The notes beneath the pieces are model-generated. The model worked only from the letters and a program-made list of their open reading frames with translations. It was not told the DNA's origin and made no database searches. The position numbers and the translations under genes are program-made. From Pedobacter sp. BS3 (GTDB lineage Bacteria; Bacteroidota; Bacteroidia; Sphingobacteriales; Sphingobacteriaceae): a stretch of 64,000 bases of DNA. Below are positions 33,367 through 42,125 of the stretch, piece by piece. The number at the start of each line of letters is the position of its first letter. Positions within the stretch are counted from its first letter, which is position 1. The stretch covers positions 62,001 through 126,000 of the forward strand of contig NZ_VTRT01000004.1 of assembly GCF_008274585.1 (NCBI RefSeq), written 5' to 3'.

Positions 33367-34137
33367 ATGGAAACAGTATATGGTGTATGCAACCTGGCCG
33401 TAGTTCCGGTGCGGGCACAACCTTCTGACCGCAGTGAAATGACTACTCAATTACTTTTTGGCGATTGCTTCCAGGTTATTGAACAAACGGATAAATGGGC
33501 ATATATTCAGCATGCGTATGACGATTATACCGGCTGGATAGACCGGAAACAGTTTGTTACCGTTAATTTACATGAATATATGCAATGGAAAACCTGTGAA
33601 TCTGTTACCGGCCTGTTCCGGGAACAACATCTTCAAACGGTAAAAGGCCGGTTACAACTTGTGCCCGGATGTACGTTGCCGTATGATGATTTTAAACTGG
33701 GTGAGCAATCTTACAGCTACAGCCGGGAACTGGTTTTGCCATCAACGGAATTATTTGCTGAAAAGATAGAAGAATATTCTGCCTTTTACCTGAACTCGCC
33801 TTATTTGTGGGGTGGTCGCTCGCCTTTTGGTATTGATTGTTCCGGGTTTACGCAGGTAATATTTAAGCTGTTAGGTATCAGGGTAAAACGTGATGCAAGC
33901 CAACAAGCGGAGCAAGGTGAAACAGTAGATTTTCTTTCGGCTGCCCGAACCGGAGACCTCGCCTTTTTTGATAACGATGAAGGCCGCATTGTTCATGTAG
34001 GCATCATGTTAGGTAATTCAGCCATCATACATGCGTCGGGCAGGGTGAGAATAGACGCCATTGATAACCAGGGAATCTATAACGATGAGTTAAACCGGCA
34101 TACGCATAAATTACGGATTATTAAACGGTTTTGCTAA
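33367..34137 (+). CDS. NlpC/P60 (C40) peptidase with N-terminal SH3 domain
   Basis: A 256-residue cell-wall peptide hydrolase resembling gamma-D-glutamyl-L-diamino acid endopeptidase (YkfC type). An SH3-like domain (about 15-80, SEMTTQLLFGDCFQVIEQTD, then KWAYIQHAYDDYTGWI) is followed by a second linker. The catalytic Cys is in PYLWGGRSPFGIDCSGFTQV and the His in GRIVHVGIMLG, with the third polar residue in IHASGRVRID. No signal peptide is present, consistent with recycling of murein peptides in the cytoplasm. Confidence 0.92.
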   Translation: METVYGVCNLAVVPVRAQPSDRSEMTTQLLFGDCFQVIEQTDKWAYIQHAYDDYTGWIDRKQFVTVNLHEYMQWKTCESVTGLFREQHLQTVKGRLQLVPGCTLPYDDFKLGEQSYSYSRELVLPSTELFAEKIEEYSAFYLNSPYLWGGRSPFGIDCSGFTQVIFKLLGIRVKRDASQQAEQGETVDFLSAARTGDLAFFDNDEGRIVHVGIMLGNSAIIHASGRVRIDAIDNQGIYNDELNRHTHKLRIIKRFC

Positions 34138-34143
34138 CAGATA

Positions 34144-34316
34144 ATTGACAATTGACAATTGATAATTGACAGTTGATAGTGGAGAGTTGACAATGGACAA
34201 TGGATAATGCTTGGATGGTTATAGCTTATAGCAACTCCGGGGCAGTTTAACAATATAACAATTTTAGCCATTTAACAATCTTACATCTAAAATCTCATGT
34301 CTCACATCTCAATGTC
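34144..34316. repeat. Heptamer-periodic arrays (9 + about 10 units)
   Basis: Units at 34144-34206: ATTGACA, ATTGACA, ATTGATA, ATTGACA, GTTGATA, GTGGAGA, GTTGACA, ATGGACA, ATGGATA. A second run near 34247-34316 is in the opposite style: ACAATCT, TACATCT, AAAATCT, CATGTCT, CACATCT, CAATGTC. Fills the peptidase-esterase spacer. Confidence 0.85.
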
Positions 34317-34354
34317 AATTAAACGTTTTTTCCCGCAGGACGTCTTATGTAAAA

Positions 34355-35158
34355 ATGCAATTGATTATGAATTTGAAAGGCTTACTTATCGTTCTGTTTA
34401 CTTTTGGGGGATTACTTGCTGAAGCACAGCAAACCATATCGCCGGTAAAAATGCAGTGGAAAGTGGGAGATACTACCCGCGAAGCGCTGGTCTATCTTCC
34501 TCCTGATGCTAAAACAAAGCCTTCCGCGTTAATTTTTGATTTTCATGGTCATGGCGGGACAATGGCGTTCGCCTACAGGAAATTTAGCATACAAAAAGTG
34601 TGGCCTGAAGCTATTCTGGTTTGTCCGCAGGGGTTAAATACACCGGGACAGTTAACCGATAAAGAAGGGGAAAAGCCAGGCTGGCAGAAAGGGAAAGGCG
34701 ACATGGGCGATCGTGACCTGAAATTTTTTGATGTAATGCTGGCTTCGCTTAAAAAGGATTATAAGGTTGATGATAAACGTATTTATGTAACCGGACACTC
34801 GAACGGCGGTCACTTTACATATTTGCTCTGGGCCGAACGTGGCGATGTATTCGCTGCTGTAGCTCCCTGTGCTGCCGCCGCTATGGGGTTGGTTCGTAGC
34901 CTGAAACCTAAACCCTGTTTTCATCTGATGGGTGAAAAAGATCCTCTGGTAAAACCGGAGTGGCAAAAAATTACCATTAACGCCGTTTTGAGGCTAAATA
35001 GTTGTGCCGATAAAGGTGTACCGACCGGAAAATATACTACCTGGTATAAGTCGGCTACGGGTAATCCCGTGGTTTTATATGTTCATCCCGGTGGCCATGA
35101 ATACCCGGTTGGCGCCAGCCAGGCCATTACTGATTTCTTTAAACAGTGCAGTAAATAG
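34355..35158 (+). CDS. Secreted alpha/beta-hydrolase esterase (LpqC/PHB-depolymerase-like)
   Basis: A 267-residue exported hydrolase. A signal peptide is seen (LKGLLIVLFTFGGLLAEAQQ). The nucleophile elbow GHSNGGHFTYLL puts Ser near residue 150. The acid is probably in GEKDPLVKPEWQ and the His in VHPGGHEYPVGA. The oxyanion part FDFHGHGGTM is typical of the LpqC/feruloyl-esterase-like group. Possible substrates are acetylated or feruloylated polysaccharides or polyesters. ATG at 34355 or the one four codons later could be used. Confidence 0.85.
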   Translation: MQLIMNLKGLLIVLFTFGGLLAEAQQTISPVKMQWKVGDTTREALVYLPPDAKTKPSALIFDFHGHGGTMAFAYRKFSIQKVWPEAILVCPQGLNTPGQLTDKEGEKPGWQKGKGDMGDRDLKFFDVMLASLKKDYKVDDKRIYVTGHSNGGHFTYLLWAERGDVFAAVAPCAAAAMGLVRSLKPKPCFHLMGEKDPLVKPEWQKITINAVLRLNSCADKGVPTGKYTTWYKSATGNPVVLYVHPGGHEYPVGASQAITDFFKQCSK

Positions 35159-35457
35159 AAAATAAAAGAACACAGGATATCAAAGCCATCGATTCATAGT
35201 CACGCTGACCCTTGAGGTTAGCGCTGTAGCCACAAAGAGCCAATTCTTCGACAAGCTACCATTGACGCTTTTTGTAACATTCTGATTATAAGATTTCTGC
35301 ACTCGTTCCGAGAGCTCGAGAACGAAAAACAGAAGCGTCATTGCGAGGAGGTACGACGAAGCAATCTTTTCTGTAATGTCATTTCATAGTGATTTATATG
35401 AAATATATTACTCTTAAGAATGGCTATAGCAGACTTTTCAGATACCCTGCTTGCTGT
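35159..35457. other. Gene-free spacer of about 300 bp with a dispersed repeat
   Basis: No gene is supported. It holds copy 2 of the dispersed repeat at 35336-35370 (CGTCATTGCGAGGAGGTACG then ACGAAGCAATC), also found at 13025-13055, and a short dyad TCGTTCCGAGAGCTCGAGAACGA near 35304-35326. Confidence 0.6.
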
Positions 35458-35778
35458 TTAATTACTGCTACCGCTATTATGGATATTTATAATCTGTGCG
35501 GCTTTAGCATTCTGGCAGGCAGTTACAAAATCATTCCGTTCTTTATAATCAACCACCACCCGGTTATTGTTTGTCAGGTAAGTAGCAAAATTACTTTCGG
35601 TACGGTTAATGGGTTCGATAGAAGTGCCGTCGTCAAATTTGATGATTGTGCCGCAGCCGGCTGAGTTATTGATGACCATAACGGTTCCCTGCTTACCCGT
35701 AAAGGTTTCGCCGGTTTTCTTACAGGTAGAAAATGCCAGGAGGACGGCTGCGCCCAAAAAATAAACTGATGTTTTCAT
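35458..35778 (-). CDS. Small hypothetical lipoprotein
   Basis: A 106-residue protein with signal and lipobox-like AFSTC (Cys about residue 19). The mature part has TVMVINNSAGCGTIIKFDDG with a Cys and then DYKERNDFVTACQNAKAAQI with a second Cys that may form a disulfide. This pattern resembles small secreted proteins common in Sphingobacteriaceae, of unknown function. Confidence 0.72.
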   Translation of the reverse strand: MKTSVYFLGAAVLLAFSTCKKTGETFTGKQGTVMVINNSAGCGTIIKFDDGTSIEPINRTESNFATYLTNNNRVVVDYKERNDFVTACQNAKAAQIINIHNSGSSN

Positions 35779-35791
35779 AATAGTGCATGTT

Positions 35792-35833
35792 AAAAATTAA
35801 AAAGTTAAAATTCAAAATTCAAAAATCCCAAAA
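35792..35833. repeat. AT-rich heptamer-periodic array (6 units)
   Basis: AAAAATT, AAAAAGT, TAAAATT, CAAAATT, CAAAAAT, CCCAAAA. Same 7-nt period as the other spacers, in an AT-rich variant also seen at 37445, 56851 and 61008. Confidence 0.6.
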
Positions 35834-35922
35834 AGGACTTATGAAATTTCAAACCGGGAAATTGCCAGTTTGTGTTATGTCAACAAATGAAGGTGTCAAT
35901 AACCTCTTGTAGTTTTTTAATT

Positions 35923-36843
35923 TTAACCTAACACTGCCTGGACTTCCCAGATGATTACTTTTTTATCATCACTAACGGAAACAAGCTGGGTTTTATTGGA
36001 TGTCCACAGCAATTTATTTACAGAGTGGGTATGCGAAGGGTATCCTTTTTCTATGCTGATCACTTTTTTCAGCCTTAATTCGGTATCCCATATTTTGATG
36101 GATTTATCGCGGCTGGCTGTGGCAAACAGGGGCAGGGCGGGGTGAAATTTAATATCGTAAATGGCAAACAGGTGTGCCGGTATGTCTTGTAAAAGCGAAA
36201 AGCTGGCTGTATCCCACAGCTTGAGGTGCGCATCGCGGCTGCCTGAGATCAGGGTTGTACCGTCGGGAGAAAATGCAAGTGACGTTACTGGTAAGGTATG
36301 TTCTTTCAGCTCGCAAACCAGGCTGTAATCTTCGGTCTGGTAAATGCGGATATAATTATCCTTACAGCCTAAGGCAATCCACTTTTCATCAGAACTTATG
36401 GCGATGGTGCGGATAGTATCGGAGCTTGCAGCAAACTGATACAGCAATTGGTAGTTTTCCAGGCTCCATACAGTTACTGTTCCGTCCTCAGAAGCTGCCA
36501 GAAATTCGTTTTTGTAATTGATAGACCGGATATCGAATACCGGGAGAGCATGCCGTTTTAAGGTCATGCCGGGTTTGCTATCTTCAAAATTATAAATCTG
36601 TATGCTTCCGCTGCGTTCTCCTACCAGAAGAACAGGTTTATTTGCCGGTGCATGGAGCGCATATACTGAACTTTGAACGGGCATCAGTACCCTGGAGAAA
36701 CCCGGTGTGTCCAGGTTCCACTCTACAATACCTTTATCGTTGCCCGCGGTATAAAAAACATGCTGATTGTGTGCCTGTTCCACAGTATAAACCGGGTTCT
36801 GATGTCCCGGCAACGTAGCGATACAGTTTACATCAACAATCAT
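35923..36843 (-). CDS. WD40 beta-propeller protein at the end of the his operon
   Basis: A 306-residue protein made of about seven WD40 repeats with the GH...WD pattern, for example LPGHQNPVYTVEQAHNQHVF, LKEHTLPVTSLAFSPDGTTL, LISGSRDAHLKLWDT and LFATASRDKSIKIWDTE. A single cytoplasmic propeller used as a binding scaffold. Its ATG follows the hisIE stop with no gap (36844/36843), so it should be the last gene of the histidine transcript. A histidine-related role is not known. Confidence 0.88.
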   Translation of the reverse strand: MIVDVNCIATLPGHQNPVYTVEQAHNQHVFYTAGNDKGIVEWNLDTPGFSRVLMPVQSSVYALHAPANKPVLLVGERSGSIQIYNFEDSKPGMTLKRHALPVFDIRSINYKNEFLAASEDGTVTVWSLENYQLLYQFAASSDTIRTIAISSDEKWIALGCKDNYIRIYQTEDYSLVCELKEHTLPVTSLAFSPDGTTLISGSRDAHLKLWDTASFSLLQDIPAHLFAIYDIKFHPALPLFATASRDKSIKIWDTELRLKKVISIEKGYPSHTHSVNKLLWTSNKTQLVSVSDDKKVIIWEVQAVLG

Positions 36844-37434
36844 TTAACGGTGACGTTTTTCGAGATTTTCGGCAATGGTTCTCAGGCTGATATTTTTTTC
36901 GCGGAGCAAAACAATCAGGTGAAAAACCAGGTCTGAGGCTTCATTGATAAAATCGGTCTCGGTTTCGTTAAGCGCTGCAATAACCGTTTCAACACCTTCT
37001 TCGCCAACTTTCTGGGCTATTTTATTGAGGCCTTTTGTGCGAAGCTTATTGACATACGAGCCTTCCTGCGGATGCTCATATCGACTGTTGACAATCTGCT
37101 CAAGCTCGAAAATAAAGTTCTGGTTATACTCTGTTTTGAAACAGCTGCGTGAGCCCGTGTGGCAAGTCGGCCCGATTGGGTCAACTTTAATGAGCAGCGT
37201 ATCGTTGTCGCAATCAATGCTGATACTTTTTACGTAAAGAAAATTGCCGCTTTCTTCGCCCTTTGTCCACAAACGGTTTTTAGTACGTGAAAAGAACGTT
37301 ACCTTGCTTTCTGCCCTGGTTTTTTCGTAAGCCTCGCTGTTCATATAACCCAGCATCAGCACTTCAAGGGTTTGCTCGTTTTGTATGATTACCGGAACAA
37401 GTCCGTCGTTATTTTTGTTGAAATCAATTTTCAT
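36844..37434 (-). CDS. hisIE: Bifunctional phosphoribosyl-AMP cyclohydrolase / phosphoribosyl-ATP pyrophosphatase
   Basis: Catalyses steps 2 and 3 of histidine synthesis. The N-terminal HisI domain (about 1-110) has the zinc-site motifs [10 protein letters not shown] and [12 protein letters not shown]. The C-terminal HisE domain (about 115-196) has [11 protein letters not shown] and [20 protein letters not shown] at 37434 ([12 protein letters not shown]) is chosen over a TTG five codons upstream. Eighth enzyme gene of the operon. Confidence 0.95.
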   Translation of the reverse strand: MKIDFNKNNDGLVPVIIQNEQTLEVLMLGYMNSEAYEKTRAESKVTFFSRTKNRLWTKGEESGNFLYVKSISIDCDNDTLLIKVDPIGPTCHTGSRSCFKTEYNQNFIFELEQIVNSRYEHPQEGSYVNKLRTKGLNKIAQKVGEEGVETVIAALNETETDFINEASDLVFHLIVLLREKNISLRTIAENLEKRHR

Positions 37435-37444
37435 GAATGGTAAA

Positions 37445-37515
37445 TTCAAAAGTAAAAATTAAAAATTCAAAAGTCGGGCAAAGCGGAATTTCGGCTACTT
37501 AAAGTTCAAAAGTTA
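37445..37515. repeat. AT-rich heptamer-periodic array between hisF and hisIE
   Basis: TTCAAAA, GTAAAAA, TTAAAAA, TTCAAAA at 37445-37472; then, after a GC-richer insert, GTTCAAA and AGTTAAA near 37503-37516. It forms the only real gap between hisF and hisIE. Confidence 0.55.
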
Positions 37516-37520
37516 AAAAC

Positions 37521-38276
37521 CTAAATCCGCACCTGTATGCCATTCGCTTTTAATTCTGCTTTCAGGTCGGGAATTAATATTTCGCCATAGTGAAACACAG
37601 AAGCTGCCAGTGCCGCATCTACATTTGTTTCGCGGAACACGTCTGTAAAATGCTGGCTATTACCGGCTCCGCCGGATGCAATAAGCGGAATGGATATTGC
37701 ATCATTTATTTTTTTTAATAGTGGATTGTCAAACCCCGCTTTTGTGCCATCATGGTCCATCGAAGTGAGCAAGATTTCCCCGGCTCCGCGTTCTTCGGCT
37801 TCTTTTATCCAATGCTCTGTTTCAAGTTCGGTGGCAATTCGTCCGCCGTTAAGGTGAACAAGATTTTTTCCATCCACGTGTTTCGTATCCACCGCAACTA
37901 CAACAAATTGCTTACCGAATGCCGCAGCCAGTTCGTTAATCAGGTTGGGATTACGTACCGCTGCGGAATTGATGGAAATTTTATCAGCACCTGAATTAAG
38001 CAGGACATCGGCATCACTTATTTCGTTAATGCCGCCTCCAATAGTAAACGGGATATTAACATTGCGGGCTACTGCCTTTACCAGCTCCACCATCGTCTTG
38101 CGGCGTTCGTGGGTGGCGGTGATGTCCAGAAAAACCAGCTCGTCGGCGCCTTGCTGCGAATACTGCCAGGCCAGTTCAACCGGGTCGCCGGCATCACGCA
38201 ACTCCACAAAGTTCACTCCTTTAACAGTACGGCCTTCTTTAACATCCAGGCAGGGGATGATACGTTTTGCGAGCAT
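37521..38276 (-). CDS. hisF: Imidazole glycerol phosphate synthase, cyclase subunit
   Basis: HisF takes ammonia from HisH and closes the imidazole ring, giving IGP and AICAR. The (beta/alpha)8 barrel shows [20 protein letters not shown], with the catalytic Asp in the CLDV segment, then [31 protein letters not shown] and [12 protein letters not shown] at 38276 is chosen; 20 codons upstream do not match. About 251 residues. Confidence 0.96.
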   Translation of the reverse strand: MLAKRIIPCLDVKEGRTVKGVNFVELRDAGDPVELAWQYSQQGADELVFLDITATHERRKTMVELVKAVARNVNIPFTIGGGINEISDADVLLNSGADKISINSAAVRNPNLINELAAAFGKQFVVVAVDTKHVDGKNLVHLNGGRIATELETEHWIKEAEERGAGEILLTSMDHDGTKAGFDNPLLKKINDAISIPLIASGGAGNSQHFTDVFRETNVDAALAASVFHYGEILIPDLKAELKANGIQVRI

Positions 38277-38345
38277 CTTTTTATAGCTTGTGATTAGACC
38301 AGCTTCCGACACGCTCAGCCATCGGCCCAAAATCACAAATTTATG

Positions 38346-39095
38346 TTAGAAACTGATCAATGATTTCAGGTTCCAGTCTTTAATTTCCTCAATGGTTATG
38401 CGGTTCTCGTAAATGGCTTTGCCAACCACACAGGCTTCTACTTTTATTTTTTGCAGGGCCTTAATATCTTTCATGGAGCTGATACCACCAGACGCAATCA
38501 GCTTGATAAACGGAGAATGGTCTAACAGCTTCTGGTACAGCTCAACGCCTGCACCGCCCAGCTTTCCATCTTTATTGATGTCGGTGCACAGGAACCTGAA
38601 AAAGCCCAGGTTCAGGCAGCGGTCAACATAATCCATCAACTTAATAGGCGAGCTTTCCATCCATCCGGAATATTTGATGACTTCGTCGAGCACATCGATA
38701 GCAATAACCACACGGTCAGAGCATTTGTATTCATCGCAAACCGCGTCGCTCAGCTCATCCAGGAAAGCAGGATTGGTAATGGCCTGTGTGCCTACAATTA
38801 CGCGGTGTATGCCCGAATCAATCAGCTCTTTTACCTTGTCAATACTTCTCACGCCACCGCCATATTGTACCTTCATTTCGGTTTTATGGATGATATCAAA
38901 CAGGTAATCCTGGTTGCTGAAATCGCCTTTGGCGCCGTTCAGGTCAATGATGTGTACAAATTCAGTCCCGTTAGACTGGTACTTTTCAATCATTTCTTCC
39001 AGGGTTACATCGTAAAATGTAACCTGGTCATAATCTCCTTCACGAAGCCGTACGACTTTTTTGTCAAGGATGTCAATTGCTGGAATGATATACAT
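38346..39095 (-). CDS. hisA: ProFAR isomerase
   Basis: HisA is the Amadori isomerase of step 4. The barrel repeats the HisF pattern: MYIIPAIDILDKKVVRLREG with the catalytic Asp, VQYGGGVRSIDKVKELID, HRVIVGTQAITNP, FLCTDINKDGKLGGAG and KLIASGGISSM. A 249-residue protein, 8 bp after hisH, in line with translational coupling. Confidence 0.96.
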   Translation of the reverse strand: MYIIPAIDILDKKVVRLREGDYDQVTFYDVTLEEMIEKYQSNGTEFVHIIDLNGAKGDFSNQDYLFDIIHKTEMKVQYGGGVRSIDKVKELIDSGIHRVIVGTQAITNPAFLDELSDAVCDEYKCSDRVVIAIDVLDEVIKYSGWMESSPIKLMDYVDRCLNLGFFRFLCTDINKDGKLGGAGVELYQKLLDHSPFIKLIASGGISSMKDIKALQKIKVEACVVGKAIYENRITIEEIKDWNLKSLISF

Positions 39096-39103
39096 AATTG
39101 CCT

Positions 39104-39694
39104 TTATATGTTTTCAAAATTTTTAAGCAGCGTTTCTCCGGCCTCGCCCGATTTCTCCGGGTGAAACTGAACGCCGTAAAAGTTATCTTTTTGTATTGCT
39201 GCAGAAAATGGTATCCCATAATCTGCATCTGCAATAGTAAAATTAGGATTAAATTCTATAAAATAGGAATGCACGAAATAAAAGTACGTTCCGGGTGCAA
39301 TATTACTAAATAAAGCGCTTGCTTTTGGATAATGCACCTTATTCCAACCCATGTGTGGCACTTTTAGTTTTATTTTTTCGCTGAAATGCAGTGTGTTAAG
39401 CGGTATAATTCCGGTGAGCCTGGAGTTACCTTCTTCCGAAAAATCGGTAAGTAACTGCATACCCACGCAAATACCAAGTACCGGCTTATCAAGCTGTTTG
39501 ATATATGGAATAATGCCGGTTGTTTCCAGCTTGTGCATCGCGGCTCCGGCATGACCTACTCCGGGAATAATGTAACGATCATATCCCTGTAATTCTTCGG
39601 GACGGTTAATCATGCCATACGCAATGCCCAACCGTTGCAATGCCGCGGTTAATGAGAAAATATTCCCGGCTCCGTAATTGATAATGCCTGTCAT
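39104..39694 (-). CDS. hisH: Imidazole glycerol phosphate synthase, glutaminase subunit
   Basis: HisH is the class I glutamine amidotransferase partner of HisF. The nucleophile Cys is in LGICVGMQLL, and the His-Glu pair is in VQFHPEKSGEAG near the C-terminus. IINYGAGNIFSLTAALQRLG begins the protein. 196 residues. Between it and hisB lies a 216-bp heptamer array, an unusually long gap for this operon. Confidence 0.96.
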   Translation of the reverse strand: MTGIINYGAGNIFSLTAALQRLGIAYGMINRPEELQGYDRYIIPGVGHAGAAMHKLETTGIIPYIKQLDKPVLGICVGMQLLTDFSEEGNSRLTGIIPLNTLHFSEKIKLKVPHMGWNKVHYPKASALFSNIAPGTYFYFVHSYFIEFNPNFTIADADYGIPFSAAIQKDNFYGVQFHPEKSGEAGETLLKNFENI

Positions 39695-39715
39695 TTCTTT
39701 TTAAGTATTGCGTAT

Positions 39716-39900
39716 TGAGATGTGAGACATGAGATTTTAGATGTGAGATTGTTGAATTAATTCAGGTTGCTATTAGCTATCAGCCATTAACCATTAACCA
39801 TTAACCATTAACCATTAACCTTTAGCCATAAACTATAACCATCCAAAGATTGTCCATTATCCATTTTCAACTATCCATTGTCCACTGTCAATTATCAAAG
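39716..39900. repeat. Long heptamer-periodic array inside the his operon
   Basis: Fills the hisB-hisH gap. It begins TGAGATG, TGAGACA, TGAGATT, TTAGATG, TGAGATT (39716-39750), then five exact CCATTAA units (39784-39818), then TCCATTATCCA-type units to about 39900. Nearly every step is 7 nt. No terminator-like T-run was seen in it. Confidence 0.85.
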
Positions 39901-39910
39901 CTTCCACCTT

Positions 39911-41041
39911 TTACAAAACTCCCTTCGTACTGGGTAACTGCATGTTATTTACATCACGCTTTACCGACATTTTTATTGCTTTGGCGAAGGCTTTAAATAT
40001 GGCTTCAATTTTATGATGCTCATTCTGTCCTTCGGCCTTGATGTTCAGGTTTGAACGCGATGCGTCTGAAAATGATTTAAAAAAGTGAAAAAACATTTCA
40101 GTGGGCATTTCGCCGATTTTTTCGCGTTTAAATTCGGCATCCCACACTATCCAGTTGCGCCCGCCGAAGTCGATAGCTACCTGCGCCAGGCAATCGTCCA
40201 TGGGCAGGCAGAAGCCGTAACGCTCTATGCCACGTTTATCGCCCAATGCCAGAGAGAACGCTTCGCCTAAAGCAATGCCGGTATCTTCAATGGTGTGGTG
40301 CTCATCGATGTGTAAATCACCGTTTACACGGATATCTAAATCAATACTACCGTGACGGGCAATCTGGTCGAGCATGTGGTCAAAGAAATGAATACCGGTA
40401 GAAATATTGGCTTTCCCTGAACCGTCCAGGTTGAGCTTAATGGCAATCTGGGTTTCTTTGGTGTTCCGCTGGTGCTCAACAGAGCGGTTGCCGCCCTTTA
40501 AAAACTCGTAAATCTTTTTCCAGTCGGTGGTTTCTAACGCGATAATATCTTCGGTAATGTCCTGACCTGTAAACTCATAGGCGCCCAAATCGCTTTGTTT
40601 GAGCCAGATAGCTTTTGCACCTAAATTTTTAGCCAGTATCACATCATTCATGCGGTCGCCAAGCACAAATGAGTTGGCGAGGTCGTAAGCCTCGTTGTCC
40701 AAATAGTTGGTCAGAAGCGCTGTGCCCGGTTTGCGGGTAGGCGCTTGTTCGTGCGCAAACGTCCGGTCGATAATGATATCCGAGAATATTGCACCTTCGT
40801 TCTCAAACGTTTTTACGATGAAGTTGTGCACCGGCCAGAAATTCTCTTCGGGATGCGAGTCGGTGCCCAGGCCATCCTGGTTGGTAACCATCACCAGCGT
40901 AAAATCAAGCTCGTGTGCAATTTTTGGCAAATACTGTAAGGCGCCGGGATAAAATTCCAGCTTGGCGAACGAGTCGACCTGCTCGTCTTCCGGTTCTTTT
41001 ACCAGCGTGCCGTCGCGGTCTATGAATAGTACTTTTTGCAT
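39911..41041 (-). CDS. hisB: Bifunctional histidinol-phosphatase / imidazoleglycerol-phosphate dehydratase
   Basis: A 376-residue fusion for steps 6 and 8. The N-terminal HAD phosphatase (about 1-170) has [14 protein letters not shown] and [20 protein letters not shown]. The C-terminal IGPD domain (about 185-376) has the metal clusters [29 protein letters not shown] and [16 protein letters not shown]. The fusion is shared with enterobacteria and common in Bacteroidota. Confidence 0.96.
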   Translation of the reverse strand: MQKVLFIDRDGTLVKEPEDEQVDSFAKLEFYPGALQYLPKIAHELDFTLVMVTNQDGLGTDSHPEENFWPVHNFIVKTFENEGAIFSDIIIDRTFAHEQAPTRKPGTALLTNYLDNEAYDLANSFVLGDRMNDVILAKNLGAKAIWLKQSDLGAYEFTGQDITEDIIALETTDWKKIYEFLKGGNRSVEHQRNTKETQIAIKLNLDGSGKANISTGIHFFDHMLDQIARHGSIDLDIRVNGDLHIDEHHTIEDTGIALGEAFSLALGDKRGIERYGFCLPMDDCLAQVAIDFGGRNWIVWDAEFKREKIGEMPTEMFFHFFKSFSDASRSNLNIKAEGQNEHHKIEAIFKAFAKAIKMSVKRDVNNMQLPSTKGVL

Positions 41042-41051
41042 TGCTTTTCTT

Positions 41052-42104
41052 TTAAAGCGACAGGTTTTTTAGTGTATTAATGAGCGTGTCGTTTTCTGCC
41101 GGAGTGCCCACGGTAATCCGCAGACTTCCTTCGCATAGCGTTACTTTAGACCTGTCGCGTACAATAATGCCGTTACTCACCAGGTAATCATAAATTGCCT
41201 TTGCATCGGTGGTTTTTACAAGTATAAAGTTAGCATCCGATGGGTAAATATGCTGCACTATATTCAATTTTGACAATTCTAAAGCTAATCGCTCACGCTC
41301 GCTCACCGTTGTTTTTATCCATTGGTTCACCTGCTCAATATTGTCTAAGGCTTCGAGTGCGAGTTTTTGCGATGCCAGGTTAATGTTATACGGTGGTTTT
41401 ACCTTATTGAAAACTTCAATGATTTCTTCGCTGGCGAAGGCCATTCCCAGGCGCAATCCAGCCAGTCCCCATGCTTTGGATAAGGTTTGTAATACCACCA
41501 GATTGGCATATTCGGTGAGTTCCTGGATGAAGGTTTTTTGCCGGGAATAATTGATGTATGCTTCATCAATTACTACGATACCATTGAAGTTGGCCAGTAT
41601 GGTTTCAATATCTTCACGGTCTATTGAATTTCCGGTGGGATTATTGGGCGAGCAAATAAATATCAGTTTAGTATTAGCATCGATAGTCTCCGCAATGGCT
41701 TCTAAGTTGAGCTGGTAATCGGCCGTAAGGCTTACTTTCCTAACCTCAACATCGTTAATGTTGGCCGAAACTTCGTACATACCGTAAGTGGGTGGTACGG
41801 TTATCACATTGTCAATTCCCGGACGGCAAAAGGCTCTGAACAGGATGTCGATGGCTTCATCGCTGCCGTTGCCCAGGAAAATATTACGGGGCGGAACACC
41901 TTTTATCTTGCTGATTTTTTGCTTTACTTCCAGTTGCAATGGATCGGGATAACGGTTATAGGCATCCGGCAGGGGAGAGCCAAAGCTGTTTTCGTTGGCA
42001 TCGAGATAAACGGATGCCTCGCCCTGGAACTCGTCGCGGGCGGATGAATACGGGACAAGCTTTTTGATGTTGTCTCGTAAAATGTTATTTATATCGAATG
42101 ACAT
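41052..42104 (-). CDS. hisC: Histidinol-phosphate aminotransferase
   Basis: A 350-residue fold-type I PLP enzyme for step 7. It shows [43 protein letters not shown] and the PLP lysine in [19 protein letters not shown]. The C-terminal Arg is in [14 protein letters not shown]. It lies 10 bp upstream of hisB and 21 bp after hisD. Confidence 0.96.
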   Translation of the reverse strand: MSFDINNILRDNIKKLVPYSSARDEFQGEASVYLDANENSFGSPLPDAYNRYPDPLQLEVKQKISKIKGVPPRNIFLGNGSDEAIDILFRAFCRPGIDNVITVPPTYGMYEVSANINDVEVRKVSLTADYQLNLEAIAETIDANTKLIFICSPNNPTGNSIDREDIETILANFNGIVVIDEAYINYSRQKTFIQELTEYANLVVLQTLSKAWGLAGLRLGMAFASEEIIEVFNKVKPPYNINLASQKLALEALDNIEQVNQWIKTTVSERERLALELSKLNIVQHIYPSDANFILVKTTDAKAIYDYLVSNGIIVRDRSKVTLCEGSLRITVGTPAENDTLINTLKNLSL

Positions 42105-42125
42105 TTTTTCTTTTTTAATGGGTTC

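Noticed and set aside
35304-35326. tRNA or small RNA gene from the dyad near 35.3 kb
   Set aside because: No cloverleaf, T-loop GTTC-A pattern or promoter was found; only a short palindrome.
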